From Maribacter algarum (ex Zhang et al. 2020) (lineage in GTDB: Bacteria > Bacteroidota > Bacteroidia > Flavobacteriales > Flavobacteriaceae): DNA of 64,000 nucleotides. The stretch's first letter is position 1, and every line of letters begins with the position of its first letter. Positions 43,492 to 53,606 of the stretch are shown here, piece after piece. Below the pieces are notes generated by a model that was given only the letters and a program-made list of their open reading frames with translations, ran no database searches and was not told the origin of the DNA. Both the position numbers and the translations under genes were made by a program. Where the stretch lies: the NCBI RefSeq assembly GCF_005885635.1, contig NZ_VATY01000001.1, forward strand, positions 620,001-684,000. Direction: 5' to 3'.

Positions 43492-46400
43492 TTAGTTCAA
43501 TTTGTAATGTACCTCATCCTCCTCCAACTGATGTAATAATTCACTGGAAATCTGAACCTTTTGTTTTCTGCTTGACAGATTGACTTTTATCTTTTCTTCC
43601 ATCTCGTAAACGATGAAGTTCAAGTTATGATTCCCTTTATGGCTAACTAGGGTATCTTTCAATTGGCGCACTCTTTCTTCTTGTAAATTATTAATATCCA
43701 GTTTTATAGTTAATTTTTTAGCATATGCTTCCATTACCTCTTGCAGCAACATAAAACTATTGAATTGCATTCGTGGGTCGCCTTTTTTGCCCGTATCACG
43801 ATTCACCCATCCATCCTTTATAAATATTTTGACATAGGCGAAAGAGTTTATCATCAAAAAATGGCGGAACTTCAAATACTCTTCCCCGAAAATTCGGAAT
43901 TCATAGGAATCCGTATAATCTTCCATTGTAAAAGCTGCCCAACCTTTCCCGTTTTTTGAAATACGATGTTGCACATCAGTAATTACTCCGGCCAGAGTCA
44001 GTTCACGATTGACATAGTTTTCCATTTCATTGACGTGTGAAATACTGGCATTACAAAAAGCTTTGATTTCCGTTTTAAAATCATCCAATGGATGTCCTGA
44101 AATATAGATCCCCACCACCTCTTTTTCTCTTCGGAGTTTTTCCATTGTACCCCACTCCTCACAAGGTGGAACTTCAGGTTCAGGAATCTGGGCTTCACTA
44201 ATGCCTCCAAACATATCCATTTGGGAAGAATTTTTATTCTCCTGATATTTTGCAGCAGATTTAATCACCTTTTCCAAGAAAGTAATACTATCGCCTTCGG
44301 TATGGAAGTATTGTGCACGGTGCGTGGTTCCTAAAGAATCAAAACCACCAGCAACTGCTAAATTCTCAAATGCTTTTTTGTTCGCCGAACGCAAATCGAT
44401 TCTCTTTGCCAAATCAAAGACTGAGGCAAAATTTCCATCCTTTTTACGGTGTTCAACAATAGTTTCCACTGCCGAACGGCCAACCCCCTTAATGGCCCCC
44501 ATTCCGAAGCGAACTGCTCCCCTTTTGTTTACCGCAAACTTGTAATAGGATTCATTCACATCAGGACCTAAAACCTCAAGTCCCATACGTTTACATTCTT
44601 CCATAAAGAACGTAACCTGTTTGATGTCATTCATATTATTGCTCAGTACTGCCGCCATATACTCAGCAGGGTAATGTGCTTTCAAATACGCAGTTTGATA
44701 AGCGATATAGGCATAACATGTAGAGTGACTTTTATTGAAGGCATATGCGGCAAACGCTTCCCAATCTTTCCAGATTTTTTCTAAAGTTTCGGTGGGATGT
44801 CCATTCGCTTCACCTCCTTCTAAGAACTTGGGTTTCATCTTTGCCAGTACAGCAAAAATCTTTTTTCCCATGGCTTTTCGAAGTACATCAGCTTCACCTT
44901 TAGAAAAACCGGCCAATTTTTGCGAAAGTAGCATTACTTGCTCCTGATAAACCGTAATACCATAGGTTTCCTTCAAATATTCTTCCATATCCGGAAGGTC
45001 ATAGGCTATCTCTTCATCACCGTGCTTTCTTCGGATAAAACTTGGAATATATTCCATCGGACCAGGACGGTACAAGGCATTCATAGCAATCAAATCATCA
45101 AAAACCGAAGGTTTTAAATCCTTCATATGTTTTTGCATCCCTGGAGATTCATATTGGAATATCCCTACGGTATCTCCTCTTTGGAAAAGCTCATAGGTCT
45201 TCTCATCATCCAACGGAAAATCATCTGGCACCAATTCAATGCCATGTTTGGCTTTTACGATTTTGACCGTGTCTTTAATTAAGGTCAAAGTTTTTAATCC
45301 CAAGAAATCCATCTTCAATAAGCCCGCACTTTCAACAACGGAGTTATCAAATTGGGTTACATATAAATCGGAATCCTTTGCAGTAGCAACAGGAACAAAG
45401 TTGGTGATATCATCAGGAGTAATAATCACCCCACAGGCATGAATACCCGTATTTCGAACAGAACCTTCAAGCGTTCGAGCCATGGTTAAGGTTTGCCCTT
45501 CTAAATCATCACCTTCCGCAATATTTAAGAGTTGATTTACTTTGTCATAATCATCCGCTCGGAATTGCTTTTTAAGTTCTGCATCCGACTTGCCAAAAAT
45601 CTTATTCAATTTTGACATGGTGGGAATCAACTTGGCAATTCTATCAGAATCACCAAGGGGTAAATCTAATACCCGCGCCGTATCACGAATCGATGATTTT
45701 GCAGCCATCGTTCCGTAAGTAATAATCTGAGCTACTTGATTAGACCCATATTTTTCAATTACATAGTCCATCACACGACCGCGACCTTCATCATCAAAAT
45801 CAATATCAATATCCGGCATCGACACTCGTTCTGGATTTAAAAATCGCTCAAAAAGAAGATTATATTTTAAGGGGTCAATATTCGTAATCCACAAACAATA
45901 GGCTACCACAGAACCTGCGGCAGAACCCCTACCCGGCCCTACGGAAACATCCATATTTCGGGCTTCACGAATGAAATCCTCAGTAATCAAAAAATACCCA
46001 GGATACCCTGAGTTCTTTATAGTATCTAACTCAAAATCAATTCGTTCTTTGATTTCAGAAGTAATTTCTTCATACCTTTTTTTGGCACCCTCATAAGTAA
46101 TATGACGTAAATAGGCGTTTTCACCTCGATTGCCTCCATCAACTACATCTTCAGCAACTTTGAATTCCTCTGGAATATCAAATTTGGGCAACAATACATC
46201 CCGAGCTAGGTCATAAGGCTCAACTTTATCGAGAACATCTTGAACATTTAAAATAGATTCCGGAAGGTCTTTAAACAACTCCTTCATCTCGTCTTGTGAC
46301 TTGAAATAGTACTCTTGATTCGGCAATCCGTAACGGTAACCACGACCTCTTCCTATAGGTGTAGCCTGCTTTTCACCATCCTTCACACACAACAAAATAT

Positions 46401-47877
46401 CGTGCGCATCGGCATCTTCCTTTGCACAATAATAGGTGTTATTGCTCGCCACCATTTTGACTTGGTGCTTTTTAGCCATCGGAATCAAAACTTGGTTTAC
46501 ACGGTCTTCATCTTCTTGTCCGTGACGCATGATTTCGACATACAAATCATCTCCAAATTGTTCTTTCCACCAAACTAAGGCTTCCTCCGCCTGTTTTTCA
46601 CCCACATTTAGAATCTTTCCTGGCACCTCTCCATATAAATTTCCGGTAAGTACAATGATGTCTTCTTTGTATTGCTCAATTACCTTTCGGTCGATACGTG
46701 GGACATAGTAAAATCCATCAGTATAAGCGATGGAAGACATTTTCGCCAGATTGTGATAGCCCTTTTTGTTCTTCGCTAAAAGCACAATCTGATATCCGTA
46801 GTCTTTTACATTCTTATTTGTATGGTCATCACAAACGAAAAATTCACAGCCTATGATAGGTTTGATTTCCGTCTCCGTTGGTAACTCCCCTTTTTCAATA
46901 GCTTCTGCATTTCGCTCCTTAACGCCAGCATTATTTGCCTTAACGGCTTTCACAAAATGAAATGCCCCCATCATGTTCGCATGGTCGGTAATCGCAACAG
47001 CCGGCATTTTGGCATCTGCAGCTGATTTCACCAAATCTTTTAAAGAAATGGTGGATTGCAGAACAGAAAACTGCGAATGGTTATGCAAATGAGCAAAAGA
47101 GGCATCTTCAAGTGATTGAATATTCGCCGTAATTTCTTCTTCGGATGCAACACTTGTATCTTTCTCCCAAAGTGCATCGGCAATTTTTTTGGATGCTTTT
47201 TTGAGATTGATATGTTTTAATCCGATTAATTCAATCGTCTGCGGATTTGCCTCCGAGAAATTCTCAAAATAATCAGGTTGGACATCTAATTTTTCAAGGG
47301 AATAATGCTTTCTACGGATAAGCTCCAAAAAACAACGTGTCGTTGCTTCAACATCGGCAGTCGCATTATGCGCCTCGCCAAATGGTTCTCCGAAAAGGTA
47401 TTGATGCAATTCCGTCAAAGTAGGAAGCTTGAACTTTCCACCACGACCTCCGGGAATTTGACAAAGGATAGCCGTTTCCTCCGTACACGTATCTAAAACA
47501 GGAAGCTCCTGTAACGGATTTTCAACACCTAACCTGTGAAACTCTGCTCCCATGATATTCAAATCAAAGCCAACATTCTGACCGACAATGAACTTCGTCT
47601 TTGACATTGCCGCTTTGAACTTCTCTAAAACTTCAGCTAAAGGAACCCCATTTTGAGCTGCCAATTCCGTAGAAATACCGTGGATCTTTTCAGCATCATA
47701 GGGAATATTAAAGCCCTCAGGCTGCACTAAATAATCTTGATGCTCCACCACATTACCCATTGCATCATGCAACTGCCAGGCGATTTGAATACAACGCGGC
47801 CAGTTGTCGGTATCGGTAATTGGGGCGTTCCAGTTTTTTGGCAGGCCTGTGGTTTCAGTGTCAAAGATTAAATACAT
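43492..47877 (-). CDS. dnaE: DNA polymerase III alpha with N-terminal DnaQ-type exonuclease
   Basis: 1461 residues. Residues 1-190 form a DEDDh 3'-5' exonuclease: D6 and E8 (FDTETTG), D105 (GFDLNI), H170 and D175 (HNATADVE). The PHP domain follows with HLHNHSQFS near 263. The C-family polymerase core carries PDIDIDFDD (D689, D691) and GPGRGSAAGSV. Fingers, a helix-hairpin-helix region (GIKGVGRSAVETI) and an OB-fold close the chain. This is the replicative polymerase. Proofreading is in cis rather than by a separate DnaQ. The fusion is usual for Bacteroidota to my knowledge. Confidence 0.97.
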   Translation of the reverse strand: MYLIFDTETTGLPKNWNAPITDTDNWPRCIQIAWQLHDAMGNVVEHQDYLVQPEGFNIPYDAEKIHGISTELAAQNGVPLAEVLEKFKAAMSKTKFIVGQNVGFDLNIMGAEFHRLGVENPLQELPVLDTCTEETAILCQIPGGRGGKFKLPTLTELHQYLFGEPFGEAHNATADVEATTRCFLELIRRKHYSLEKLDVQPDYFENFSEANPQTIELIGLKHINLKKASKKIADALWEKDTSVASEEEITANIQSLEDASFAHLHNHSQFSVLQSTISLKDLVKSAADAKMPAVAITDHANMMGAFHFVKAVKANNAGVKERNAEAIEKGELPTETEIKPIIGCEFFVCDDHTNKNVKDYGYQIVLLAKNKKGYHNLAKMSSIAYTDGFYYVPRIDRKVIEQYKEDIIVLTGNLYGEVPGKILNVGEKQAEEALVWWKEQFGDDLYVEIMRHGQEDEDRVNQVLIPMAKKHQVKMVASNNTYYCAKEDADAHDILLCVKDGEKQATPIGRGRGYRYGLPNQEYYFKSQDEMKELFKDLPESILNVQDVLDKVEPYDLARDVLLPKFDIPEEFKVAEDVVDGGNRGENAYLRHITYEGAKKRYEEITSEIKERIDFELDTIKNSGYPGYFLITEDFIREARNMDVSVGPGRGSAAGSVVAYCLWITNIDPLKYNLLFERFLNPERVSMPDIDIDFDDEGRGRVMDYVIEKYGSNQVAQIITYGTMAAKSSIRDTARVLDLPLGDSDRIAKLIPTMSKLNKIFGKSDAELKKQFRADDYDKVNQLLNIAEGDDLEGQTLTMARTLEGSVRNTGIHACGVIITPDDITNFVPVATAKDSDLYVTQFDNSVVESAGLLKMDFLGLKTLTLIKDTVKIVKAKHGIELVPDDFPLDDEKTYELFQRGDTVGIFQYESPGMQKHMKDLKPSVFDDLIAMNALYRPGPMEYIPSFIRRKHGDEEIAYDLPDMEEYLKETYGITVYQEQVMLLSQKLAGFSKGEADVLRKAMGKKIFAVLAKMKPKFLEGGEANGHPTETLEKIWKDWEAFAAYAFNKSHSTCYAYIAYQTAYLKAHYPAEYMAAVLSNNMNDIKQVTFFMEECKRMGLEVLGPDVNESYYKFAVNKRGAVRFGMGAIKGVGRSAVETIVEHRKKDGNFASVFDLAKRIDLRSANKKAFENLAVAGGFDSLGTTHRAQYFHTEGDSITFLEKVIKSAAKYQENKNSSQMDMFGGISEAQIPEPEVPPCEEWGTMEKLRREKEVVGIYISGHPLDDFKTEIKAFCNASISHVNEMENYVNRELTLAGVITDVQHRISKNGKGWAAFTMEDYTDSYEFRIFGEEYLKFRHFLMINSFAYVKIFIKDGWVNRDTGKKGDPRMQFNSFMLLQEVMEAYAKKLTIKLDINNLQEERVRQLKDTLVSHKGNHNLNFIVYEMEEKIKVNLSSRKQKVQISSELLHQLEEDEVHYKLN

Positions 47878-48076
47878 TCAATTTGTTTTCTATTCACCAA
47901 AAAGGTGAGAATCTGTTGTACAGTTGCGGAAAAATGAGTTTCAAAAAGTACCGATAAAAATACGTAAAACAGGCAGTTTGAAAAAAGGGAGTTGTTAGGA
48001 GTTATTAACTTCTAATTTGCCAATTCACTTGTATTATGAACATTCCCTATATTTAAGGAAACCTAATTATCAATCG

Positions 48077-49504
48077 ATGAGATTTGCGTCCAGTATATTT
48101 GTAATTGTGTCCTCTTTACTTTTCATTAGTTGCGGGAACGAAAGAGGGGCGCCCGACATCTCAAATGAAGAAAAGAAAGCACTAAATTTTGTTATCATTT
48201 TCGCAGATGACCTAGGATATGGGGATTTAAGTTCATACGGAAATCCCACTATTAATACACCAAATTTGGACCGGATGGCCACTGAGGGTCAAAAATGGAC
48301 AAATTTTTATTCAGGAGCCAGTGTCTGCACACCAAGTAGGGCGGCTTTATTAACAGGCAGACTTCCTGTAAGAAGTGGCATGGCAAGCAATAAACATCGG
48401 GTGCTTTTCCCAGATTCTAAAAATGGTTTACCAGCTTCAGAAATCACCCTAGCAGAACAATTAAAAACAGTTGGCTATCAAACCGCAGCTATCGGAAAGT
48501 GGCATCTTGGGCATAAGGAGGAATATTTACCCACAAACCACGGTTTTGACTATTATTTTGGTATTCCCTACTCTAACGACATGGATATGATTGGTGGATT
48601 GCTACCGTATTGGGAATATTGGCAACAACCCAATGACTCTATAAAAACAGAACATTTCAATGTGCCTTTGTTTCGAAATACCGAGATTATCGAACGTCCT
48701 GCTAATCAACATTCCATCACCAAACGCTATTCTGAGGAAACAGTTTCTTTTATCAGAAAGAACAAAGACCAACCCTTTTTTGTGTACTTGGCACATAACT
48801 TGCCTCACATTCCCTTATTTGTTTCGGCGGAAGCTAATGGCAAGAGTGAACGTGGATTATATGGTGACGTTGTTGAGGAAATTGATAATGGGGTTGGCAA
48901 AATATTGACTGTTCTCGAAGAAGAAGGTTTAGCAGAGAACACCATCGTTGTTTTTACCTCTGATAACGGTCCTTGGTTATCCTTTAAGAATAACGGTGGA
49001 AGTGCAGGTCTACTTCGAGCAGGAAAAGGAACTACTTGGGAAGGTGGTATGCGAGAGCCCGGCATCTTTTGGGGACCTGGAAATATAAAACCAGGATTAA
49101 TAACGGATCTTGGTTCAACAATGGACCTATTTACAACTTTTAGTAGTCTGGCCGGGGCAAAAATACCAGATGACCATGTAGTGGATGGCGTGGATTTAAG
49201 TGAGACTTTATTAAGTCATGAACCAAGTCCGAGAAAGAGCGTACTTTATTATAGAGGCACAGAAATTTATGCAGCACGCCTTGGAGACTTTAAAGTCCAT
49301 TATGTTACACAAGGGGCCTATGGTGAATTGGGAGAACGTCAAGAACATGAAACTCCAATACTTTATAATCTTAGCCATGACGCTGCAGAAAAATTTGACA
49401 TTTCTCAAGAGCATCCTGAAATATTAAAACAAATTCAAGAATTGGTGCTTGCCCATAAATCGAAGTTGGAAGCTGGAAAAGACCAGCTTGCGGAAAGGGA
49501 GTAA
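48077..49504 (+). CDS. type I sulfatase lipoprotein (C-T-P-S-R)
   Basis: 475 residues from ATG 48077. The start is set by the signal peptide MRFASSIFVIVSSLLFISC with lipid Cys19; the longer TTG frame is unlikely. Formylglycine precursor C84 is in CTPSRAALLTGR. Metal residues are in FADDLGYGD (near 42) and FTSDNGPW (near 300). It hydrolyses sulfate esters, probably on polysaccharide fragments or glycans, in the periplasm or at the surface. It lies between dnaE and rpsP, an unusual place for a catabolic gene. A maturase is not in the window. Confidence 0.92.
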   Translation: MRFASSIFVIVSSLLFISCGNERGAPDISNEEKKALNFVIIFADDLGYGDLSSYGNPTINTPNLDRMATEGQKWTNFYSGASVCTPSRAALLTGRLPVRSGMASNKHRVLFPDSKNGLPASEITLAEQLKTVGYQTAAIGKWHLGHKEEYLPTNHGFDYYFGIPYSNDMDMIGGLLPYWEYWQQPNDSIKTEHFNVPLFRNTEIIERPANQHSITKRYSEETVSFIRKNKDQPFFVYLAHNLPHIPLFVSAEANGKSERGLYGDVVEEIDNGVGKILTVLEEEGLAENTIVVFTSDNGPWLSFKNNGGSAGLLRAGKGTTWEGGMREPGIFWGPGNIKPGLITDLGSTMDLFTTFSSLAGAKIPDDHVVDGVDLSETLLSHEPSPRKSVLYYRGTEIYAARLGDFKVHYVTQGAYGELGERQEHETPILYNLSHDAAEKFDISQEHPEILKQIQELVLAHKSKLEAGKDQLAERE

Positions 49505-49523
49505 TCCATCAAAGGTAAGATAC

Positions 49524-49556
49524 AGAAATCCAGATGCCCCACACATCTGGATTTCT
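49524..49556 (+). terminator. long hairpin after the first sulfatase gene
   Basis: A 13-bp perfect stem (AGAAATCCAGATG with its complement) around a CCCCACA loop, 20 bases after the stop codon. The T-run is short and interrupted (ATTTCTCT), so it may be a weak terminator or an mRNA 3'-end stabiliser. Confidence 0.6.
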
Positions 49557-49708
49557 CTAAGATTCAGGGCTTTTTTCAAAGCTCCATTTAAAAAGCGTTC
49601 TCGCTTTTCCCTAAGTTACGCAAGAAAATCCATCAATCATAAATTTTAACAAGGTTTAATCTATGTTTAACAGCCCTTTTAACCCGTATTTTTCACTCAA
49701 AAAAGTTG

Positions 49709-49738
49709 TTGGAACTTCAAATAGAAGTGCTATATTTG
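49709..49738 (+). promoter_or_regulatory. flavobacterial sigma-A promoter of rpsP
   Basis: TTG at 49709-49711 and TATATTTG at 49731-49738, separated by 19 bases, match the Bacteroidota consensus TTG-N17-23-TAnnTTTG. Transcription would begin near 49745, about 65 bases before the rpsP start. Confidence 0.75.
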
Positions 49739-49778
49739 CATCCGCTTAAAGAAAAGCGAAAGTTTAGAATTAATAATC

Positions 49779-49793
49779 AGGGTCGGGCACCCT
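49779..49793 (+). promoter_or_regulatory. leader hairpin before rpsP
   Basis: AGGGT and ACCCT enclose a CGGGC loop within the predicted 5' leader, 15 bases before the rpsP start. GC-rich in an AT-rich leader. It could act in ribosomal-protein autoregulation; this is inference. Confidence 0.35.
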
Positions 49794-49808
49794 ACAAATT
49801 AATGTGAT

Positions 49809-50432
49809 ATGCCAGTTAAAATTAGATTACAAAGACACGGTAAAAAAGGAAAGCCATTTTATTGGATCGTTGCAGCTGATGCACGTGCTAAAAGAGATGG
49901 TAAATTCTTAGAAAAATTAGGAATCTACAACCCTAATACCAACCCGGCTACGATTGAAGTTAATGTTGATAATTCTGTACAATGGTTACAGAACGGAGCA
50001 CAGCCAACTGATACTGCGAAAGCTATCTTATCTTACAAAGGTGTTTTACTAAAGCACCACCTCTTAGGAGGACTTCGCAAGGGAGCGTTGACCGAAGAGC
50101 AAGTTGAAGAAAAATTCAATGCTTGGTTAGAAGAAAAAGAAAAAGCTGTTGCCGCAAAAGTAAGTGGATTGGATAAGGCTAAAGCTGATGCAAAAGCCGC
50201 TGCTTTAAAAGCTGAAAAAGAAGTAAACGAAAAACGTGCTATTGCAGCTGCAGAAGCTGAATTGCCAGAAGTTGCTGAGGGTGAAACCGCGGAAGCGGAA
50301 GGTGAAGTTGCTGAAGCCGCTACTGAAGAAGTGGTAGAGGCAGCAGTTGAAGAAGTAGCTGAAAAAGCTCCAGCAGCCGAGGAAGCTAAAGAAGAAGAGG
50401 CCGCGCCAGCAGCATCTTCTGAAGAAGAGTAA
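49809..50432 (+). CDS. rpsP: 30S ribosomal protein S16 with long C-terminal tail
   Basis: 207 residues. The first 85 are a standard S16 (MPVKIRLQRHGKKGKPFYWIV, then GKFLEKLGIYNPNT). The rest is an extension: a basic Lys/Ala helix (about 105-150), then an acidic Glu/Ala/Val stretch (about 155-207) probably disordered or weakly coiled. Normal S16 is 80-90 residues; long tails are common in Bacteroidota. It assembles into the small subunit near h17/h18. rimM follows 15 bases downstream in the same transcript. Confidence 0.97.
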   Translation: MPVKIRLQRHGKKGKPFYWIVAADARAKRDGKFLEKLGIYNPNTNPATIEVNVDNSVQWLQNGAQPTDTAKAILSYKGVLLKHHLLGGLRKGALTEEQVEEKFNAWLEEKEKAVAAKVSGLDKAKADAKAAALKAEKEVNEKRAIAAAEAELPEVAEGETAEAEGEVAEAATEEVVEAAVEEVAEKAPAAEEAKEEEAAPAASSEEE

Positions 50433-50447
50433 GATACCCAAGATACG

Positions 50448-50975
50448 ATGCGAAAGGAAGACTGTTTCTACCTAGGCAAAATCGTTTCTAAATATAGTTT
50501 TAAGGGTGAGGTACTTGTGAAAATCGATACCGATGAACCCGAATTATACGATAATATGGAATCAGTTTTTGTTGCGCTTCGCAACAATCTGGTTCCATTT
50601 TTTATTGAAAAATGTAGACTACATAAGTCTCAATTATTACGTATCGATTTTGAAGAAGTTAATTCAGAAGATGATGCGGATAAGATTATGGGTTCTGAAC
50701 TTTATCTTCCGTTATCGTTTTTACCTGAGTTAAATGGGAACAAATTCTACTTTCATGAAGTGATAGGTTTTACCGTTATAGATAATGTTCATGGCGATAT
50801 TGGGACCATTCAAAGTATAAACGATACCACTTCTCAAGCGCTTTTTGAAATTTTGAAAGGAGATAAACAGCTATTAATTCCTATCAATGATGATATAATC
50901 AAAAAAGTGGACCGAGAAAACAAAACGATTCACGTAACCACTCCCGAAGGTTTGGTTGATCTTTACTTATCCTAA
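50448..50975 (+). CDS. rimM: 16S rRNA processing factor RimM
   Basis: 175 residues. The N-terminal RimM beta-barrel (DCFYLGKIVSKYSFKGEVLVK) and C-terminal PRC-like barrel (FYFHEVIGFTVID...LLIPINDDIIKKVD) are both complete. RimM aids maturation of the 3' major domain of 16S rRNA and binds S19. It is paired with rpsP as in most bacteria, but trmD does not follow. It converges with the sugar isomerase gene five bases past its stop. Confidence 0.95.
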   Translation: MRKEDCFYLGKIVSKYSFKGEVLVKIDTDEPELYDNMESVFVALRNNLVPFFIEKCRLHKSQLLRIDFEEVNSEDDADKIMGSELYLPLSFLPELNGNKFYFHEVIGFTVIDNVHGDIGTIQSINDTTSQALFEILKGDKQLLIPINDDIIKKVDRENKTIHVTTPEGLVDLYLS

Positions 50976-50980
50976 AATAA

Positions 50981-52027
50981 TTATTTCAACGCCAATTCAC
51001 AGAACGCTAAGCATTTCTGAACTTCTTCAACGGCATTAGACCCTTCAGGTATGGTGTATTCCAATTCAATAGTCCCAGGATGTGTATACTTATTATTTCG
51101 CATCAATTGCAGGGCTGGCGCAATAGGAGTATCGCCCTGCCCCCATGACAGATTACCTTTGGCATTTTCAGGAGTTTGACGATCTTTTAGATGCATGCTT
51201 TGCATACGGTTATGTTTGGCAATGATAATCTCCAATGGTTTAGAATTCCCTGCCGCAACATAGTGTCCTAAATCAAGGTTCAAGGCATTATAATCAGATT
51301 GTTCCAAGGCCGTATCCCATAAAGTTGGTGTTTGTTGCTCGTGACCATGGTACCCCACATAAATTCCATTCTTTTTAGCAAGCGCACCTAAACGCATAGT
51401 ATGCGTGTCATCACCTGGATGCTCTACTGTTACATGACTTGCCCCAAGTAGCTTCCCTGCTTTCATACCCCATTCGATATCCGCATCGGAATTGTCTTTT
51501 GCAAAAGTATTTCTGGGTTTGAAGGCATAAATACCGACCCCCGCATCATTGTACATTTTTCGAAATTGTTCAAACTTATTCATGTCACAGGTTTTCCTCC
51601 AAGCAGACACTTGCTTTTTATATGCTTCAAGTTGAGCAGTCATTTCTTCGAGTTCCTTTTCTTCATCTTCCGAAATTTTACCCTCTCGCTTCTTTCCCCT
51701 CAAAGGCCACATTTTTGCCATATCAATAGGATTATCTGGTCGACCTGCAAAAGTCTCAGCAGGATCTCCGATTAGTTCTATTGCATTTATCCCACTATCT
51801 AAAATATACTTTAAAGTAGCCTCTGCACTTTGATCTTCCATACTTCTGAAAGAATAGGTAATAACACCTATTTGCACTCCATTTATTAAAGAATTAGGTT
51901 TCTTGTAATGCTTTAGAATACCTGGCGCACTAAAAAGCGCTGGACCTGATAATACGATACCAGCAGTTGCCAATGAAGATTTTGAAATAAAACTTCTTCT
52001 GTTTAAATGTTTTGTGTTGGTTTTCAT
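50981..52027 (-). CDS. Tat-exported sugar phosphate isomerase/epimerase-like protein
   Basis: 348 residues from ATG 52027, fixed by the twin-arginine signal NRRSFISKSSLATAG (RR at 10-11); the longer frame runs into a promoter region. The rest is a xylose-isomerase-like TIM barrel: GVITYSFRSM near 46, INAIELIGDPAETF, VTVEHPGDDTHTM, YVGYHGHEQQ, LNLDLGHYVAAG and MHLKDRQ, where Glu/Asp/His residues form the metal site. Exported members in Bacteroidota are thought to act on sugars or glycan degradation products. Divergent from a sulfatase 109 bases away. Confidence 0.85.
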   Translation of the reverse strand: MKTNTKHLNRRSFISKSSLATAGIVLSGPALFSAPGILKHYKKPNSLINGVQIGVITYSFRSMEDQSAEATLKYILDSGINAIELIGDPAETFAGRPDNPIDMAKMWPLRGKKREGKISEDEEKELEEMTAQLEAYKKQVSAWRKTCDMNKFEQFRKMYNDAGVGIYAFKPRNTFAKDNSDADIEWGMKAGKLLGASHVTVEHPGDDTHTMRLGALAKKNGIYVGYHGHEQQTPTLWDTALEQSDYNALNLDLGHYVAAGNSKPLEIIIAKHNRMQSMHLKDRQTPENAKGNLSWGQGDTPIAPALQLMRNNKYTHPGTIELEYTIPEGSNAVEEVQKCLAFCELALK

Positions 52028-52136
52028 AGGAACGGTTTTTTGGTAAAAGTACCACTTGAATACTTTTGGTTCACCTTTTAATATTCTGATTGTATGAAAA
52101 TTAACTATATTCAAACCAATTAACAAGCTTTTCTTT

Positions 52137-53606
52137 ATGACTACCAAACTATGTCTCAAACGTTCCAAATCATTTTTAGGAATTATCTTTATTACTATAC
52201 TTCTGGCCCTCGTAATATCTTGTAAAGACATAACCAAAAATTCAGAGGTTAAAAAGGTAACGCCGCCAAACGTAGTTTTAATTTTTACAGACGACCAAGG
52301 TTATAATGATGTAGGTGTTTTTGGTGCTGATGATATCGCCACACCCAATTTGGACCAAATGGCTACCGATGGCCTGAAACTAACAAGCTATTACTCAGCC
52401 CAAGCTGTATGTTCTGCTTCTCGTGCTGGAATTTTGACTGGTTGCTACCCCAATCGCATTGGTATTCATAATGCATTAGGACCTGGAAATACCCACGGAA
52501 TTAATGCATCAGAAACGACCATGGCCGAAATGTTGAAAGAGAAAGGATATAAAACGGCTATTTATGGAAAATGGCACTTGGGGCATCACAAAAAGTTCTT
52601 ACCCACCCGACATGGGTTTGACGAATGGTTCGGGATTCCCTATTCAAACGATATGTGGCCTTTTCACCCTCAGCAAGGACCTGTTTTCAATTTTCCTGAT
52701 TTACCACTTTACGAAAACGAGACGATAATAGATACACTTATAGAACAATCTCAACTCACAACTCAAATCACTGAACGTAGTGTTGATTTTATCAATCGGA
52801 ATAAGGACAATCCCTTCTTCTTATATGTGCCACATCCGCAGCCACATGTTCCCTTATTTGTTTCAGATAAATTCAAAGGAAAATCAAATAGGGGTTTGTA
52901 TGGAGATGTTATTATGGAAATCGATTGGTCCGTTGGGCAAATTATGGAAGCTTTAAGGTCCAACGGACTAGAAGAAAACACCATCGTTATTTTCACATCG
53001 GATAACGGCCCTTGGTTGTCTTATGGAAATCATGCGGGAAGCGCTTTTCCCCTTCGAGAGGGCAAAGGTACTTCATGGGAAGGTGGACAACGCGAACCTT
53101 TTATCATGAAATATCCAGAGAAACTTAAATCCGGACAAGTTGTTGACGTACCCGTAATGGCCATTGATATGCTTCCCACAATTGCGGAAATAACTGATGC
53201 TGAACTTCCCTTAAAAACCATTGACGGAAAAAGTGTTTGGAATGTATTGACCGGAGAATCCAAGGAGAGTCCGCAAGAAGCATATTTCTTCTACTACAGA
53301 GTTAATGAGTTATTTGGAGTACGTTATGGAAAATGGAAATTATACTTTCCGCACCGTTATCGCACTATGAAGGGACAAGAACTGGGCATGGACGGATTAC
53401 CTGGCAATTACAAAATGATAGATATGGAAGAAATTGAATTGTATGATGTCGCCAATGATATTAGCGAAACAAGAAATGTTGCGGAAGCAAATCCTGATGT
53501 AGTAGAAAAAATCAAATTATTGGCGAATACCATGCGTTCGCGATTAGGCGATTCTTTGTTAGAATTGGAAGGTTCGGAAACAAGAGAACCTGGAAGGATA
53601 GAATGA
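52137..53606 (+). CDS. type I sulfatase lipoprotein (C-S-A-S-R)
   Basis: 489 residues. Signal with lipobox VISC and Cys29. Formylglycine precursor C92 is in CSASRAGILTG, an accepted variant with Ala in place of Pro. Metal motifs are FTDDQGYND (near 50) and FTSDNGPW (near 285). It resembles the sulfatase upstream of rpsP across most of its length but is a separate paralogue, not a recent copy. Its stop overlaps trmN6 by four bases (ATGA), so the two may be co-translated despite unrelated functions. Confidence 0.92.
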   Translation: MTTKLCLKRSKSFLGIIFITILLALVISCKDITKNSEVKKVTPPNVVLIFTDDQGYNDVGVFGADDIATPNLDQMATDGLKLTSYYSAQAVCSASRAGILTGCYPNRIGIHNALGPGNTHGINASETTMAEMLKEKGYKTAIYGKWHLGHHKKFLPTRHGFDEWFGIPYSNDMWPFHPQQGPVFNFPDLPLYENETIIDTLIEQSQLTTQITERSVDFINRNKDNPFFLYVPHPQPHVPLFVSDKFKGKSNRGLYGDVIMEIDWSVGQIMEALRSNGLEENTIVIFTSDNGPWLSYGNHAGSAFPLREGKGTSWEGGQREPFIMKYPEKLKSGQVVDVPVMAIDMLPTIAEITDAELPLKTIDGKSVWNVLTGESKESPQEAYFFYYRVNELFGVRYGKWKLYFPHRYRTMKGQELGMDGLPGNYKMIDMEEIELYDVANDISETRNVAEANPDVVEKIKLLANTMRSRLGDSLLELEGSETREPGRIE

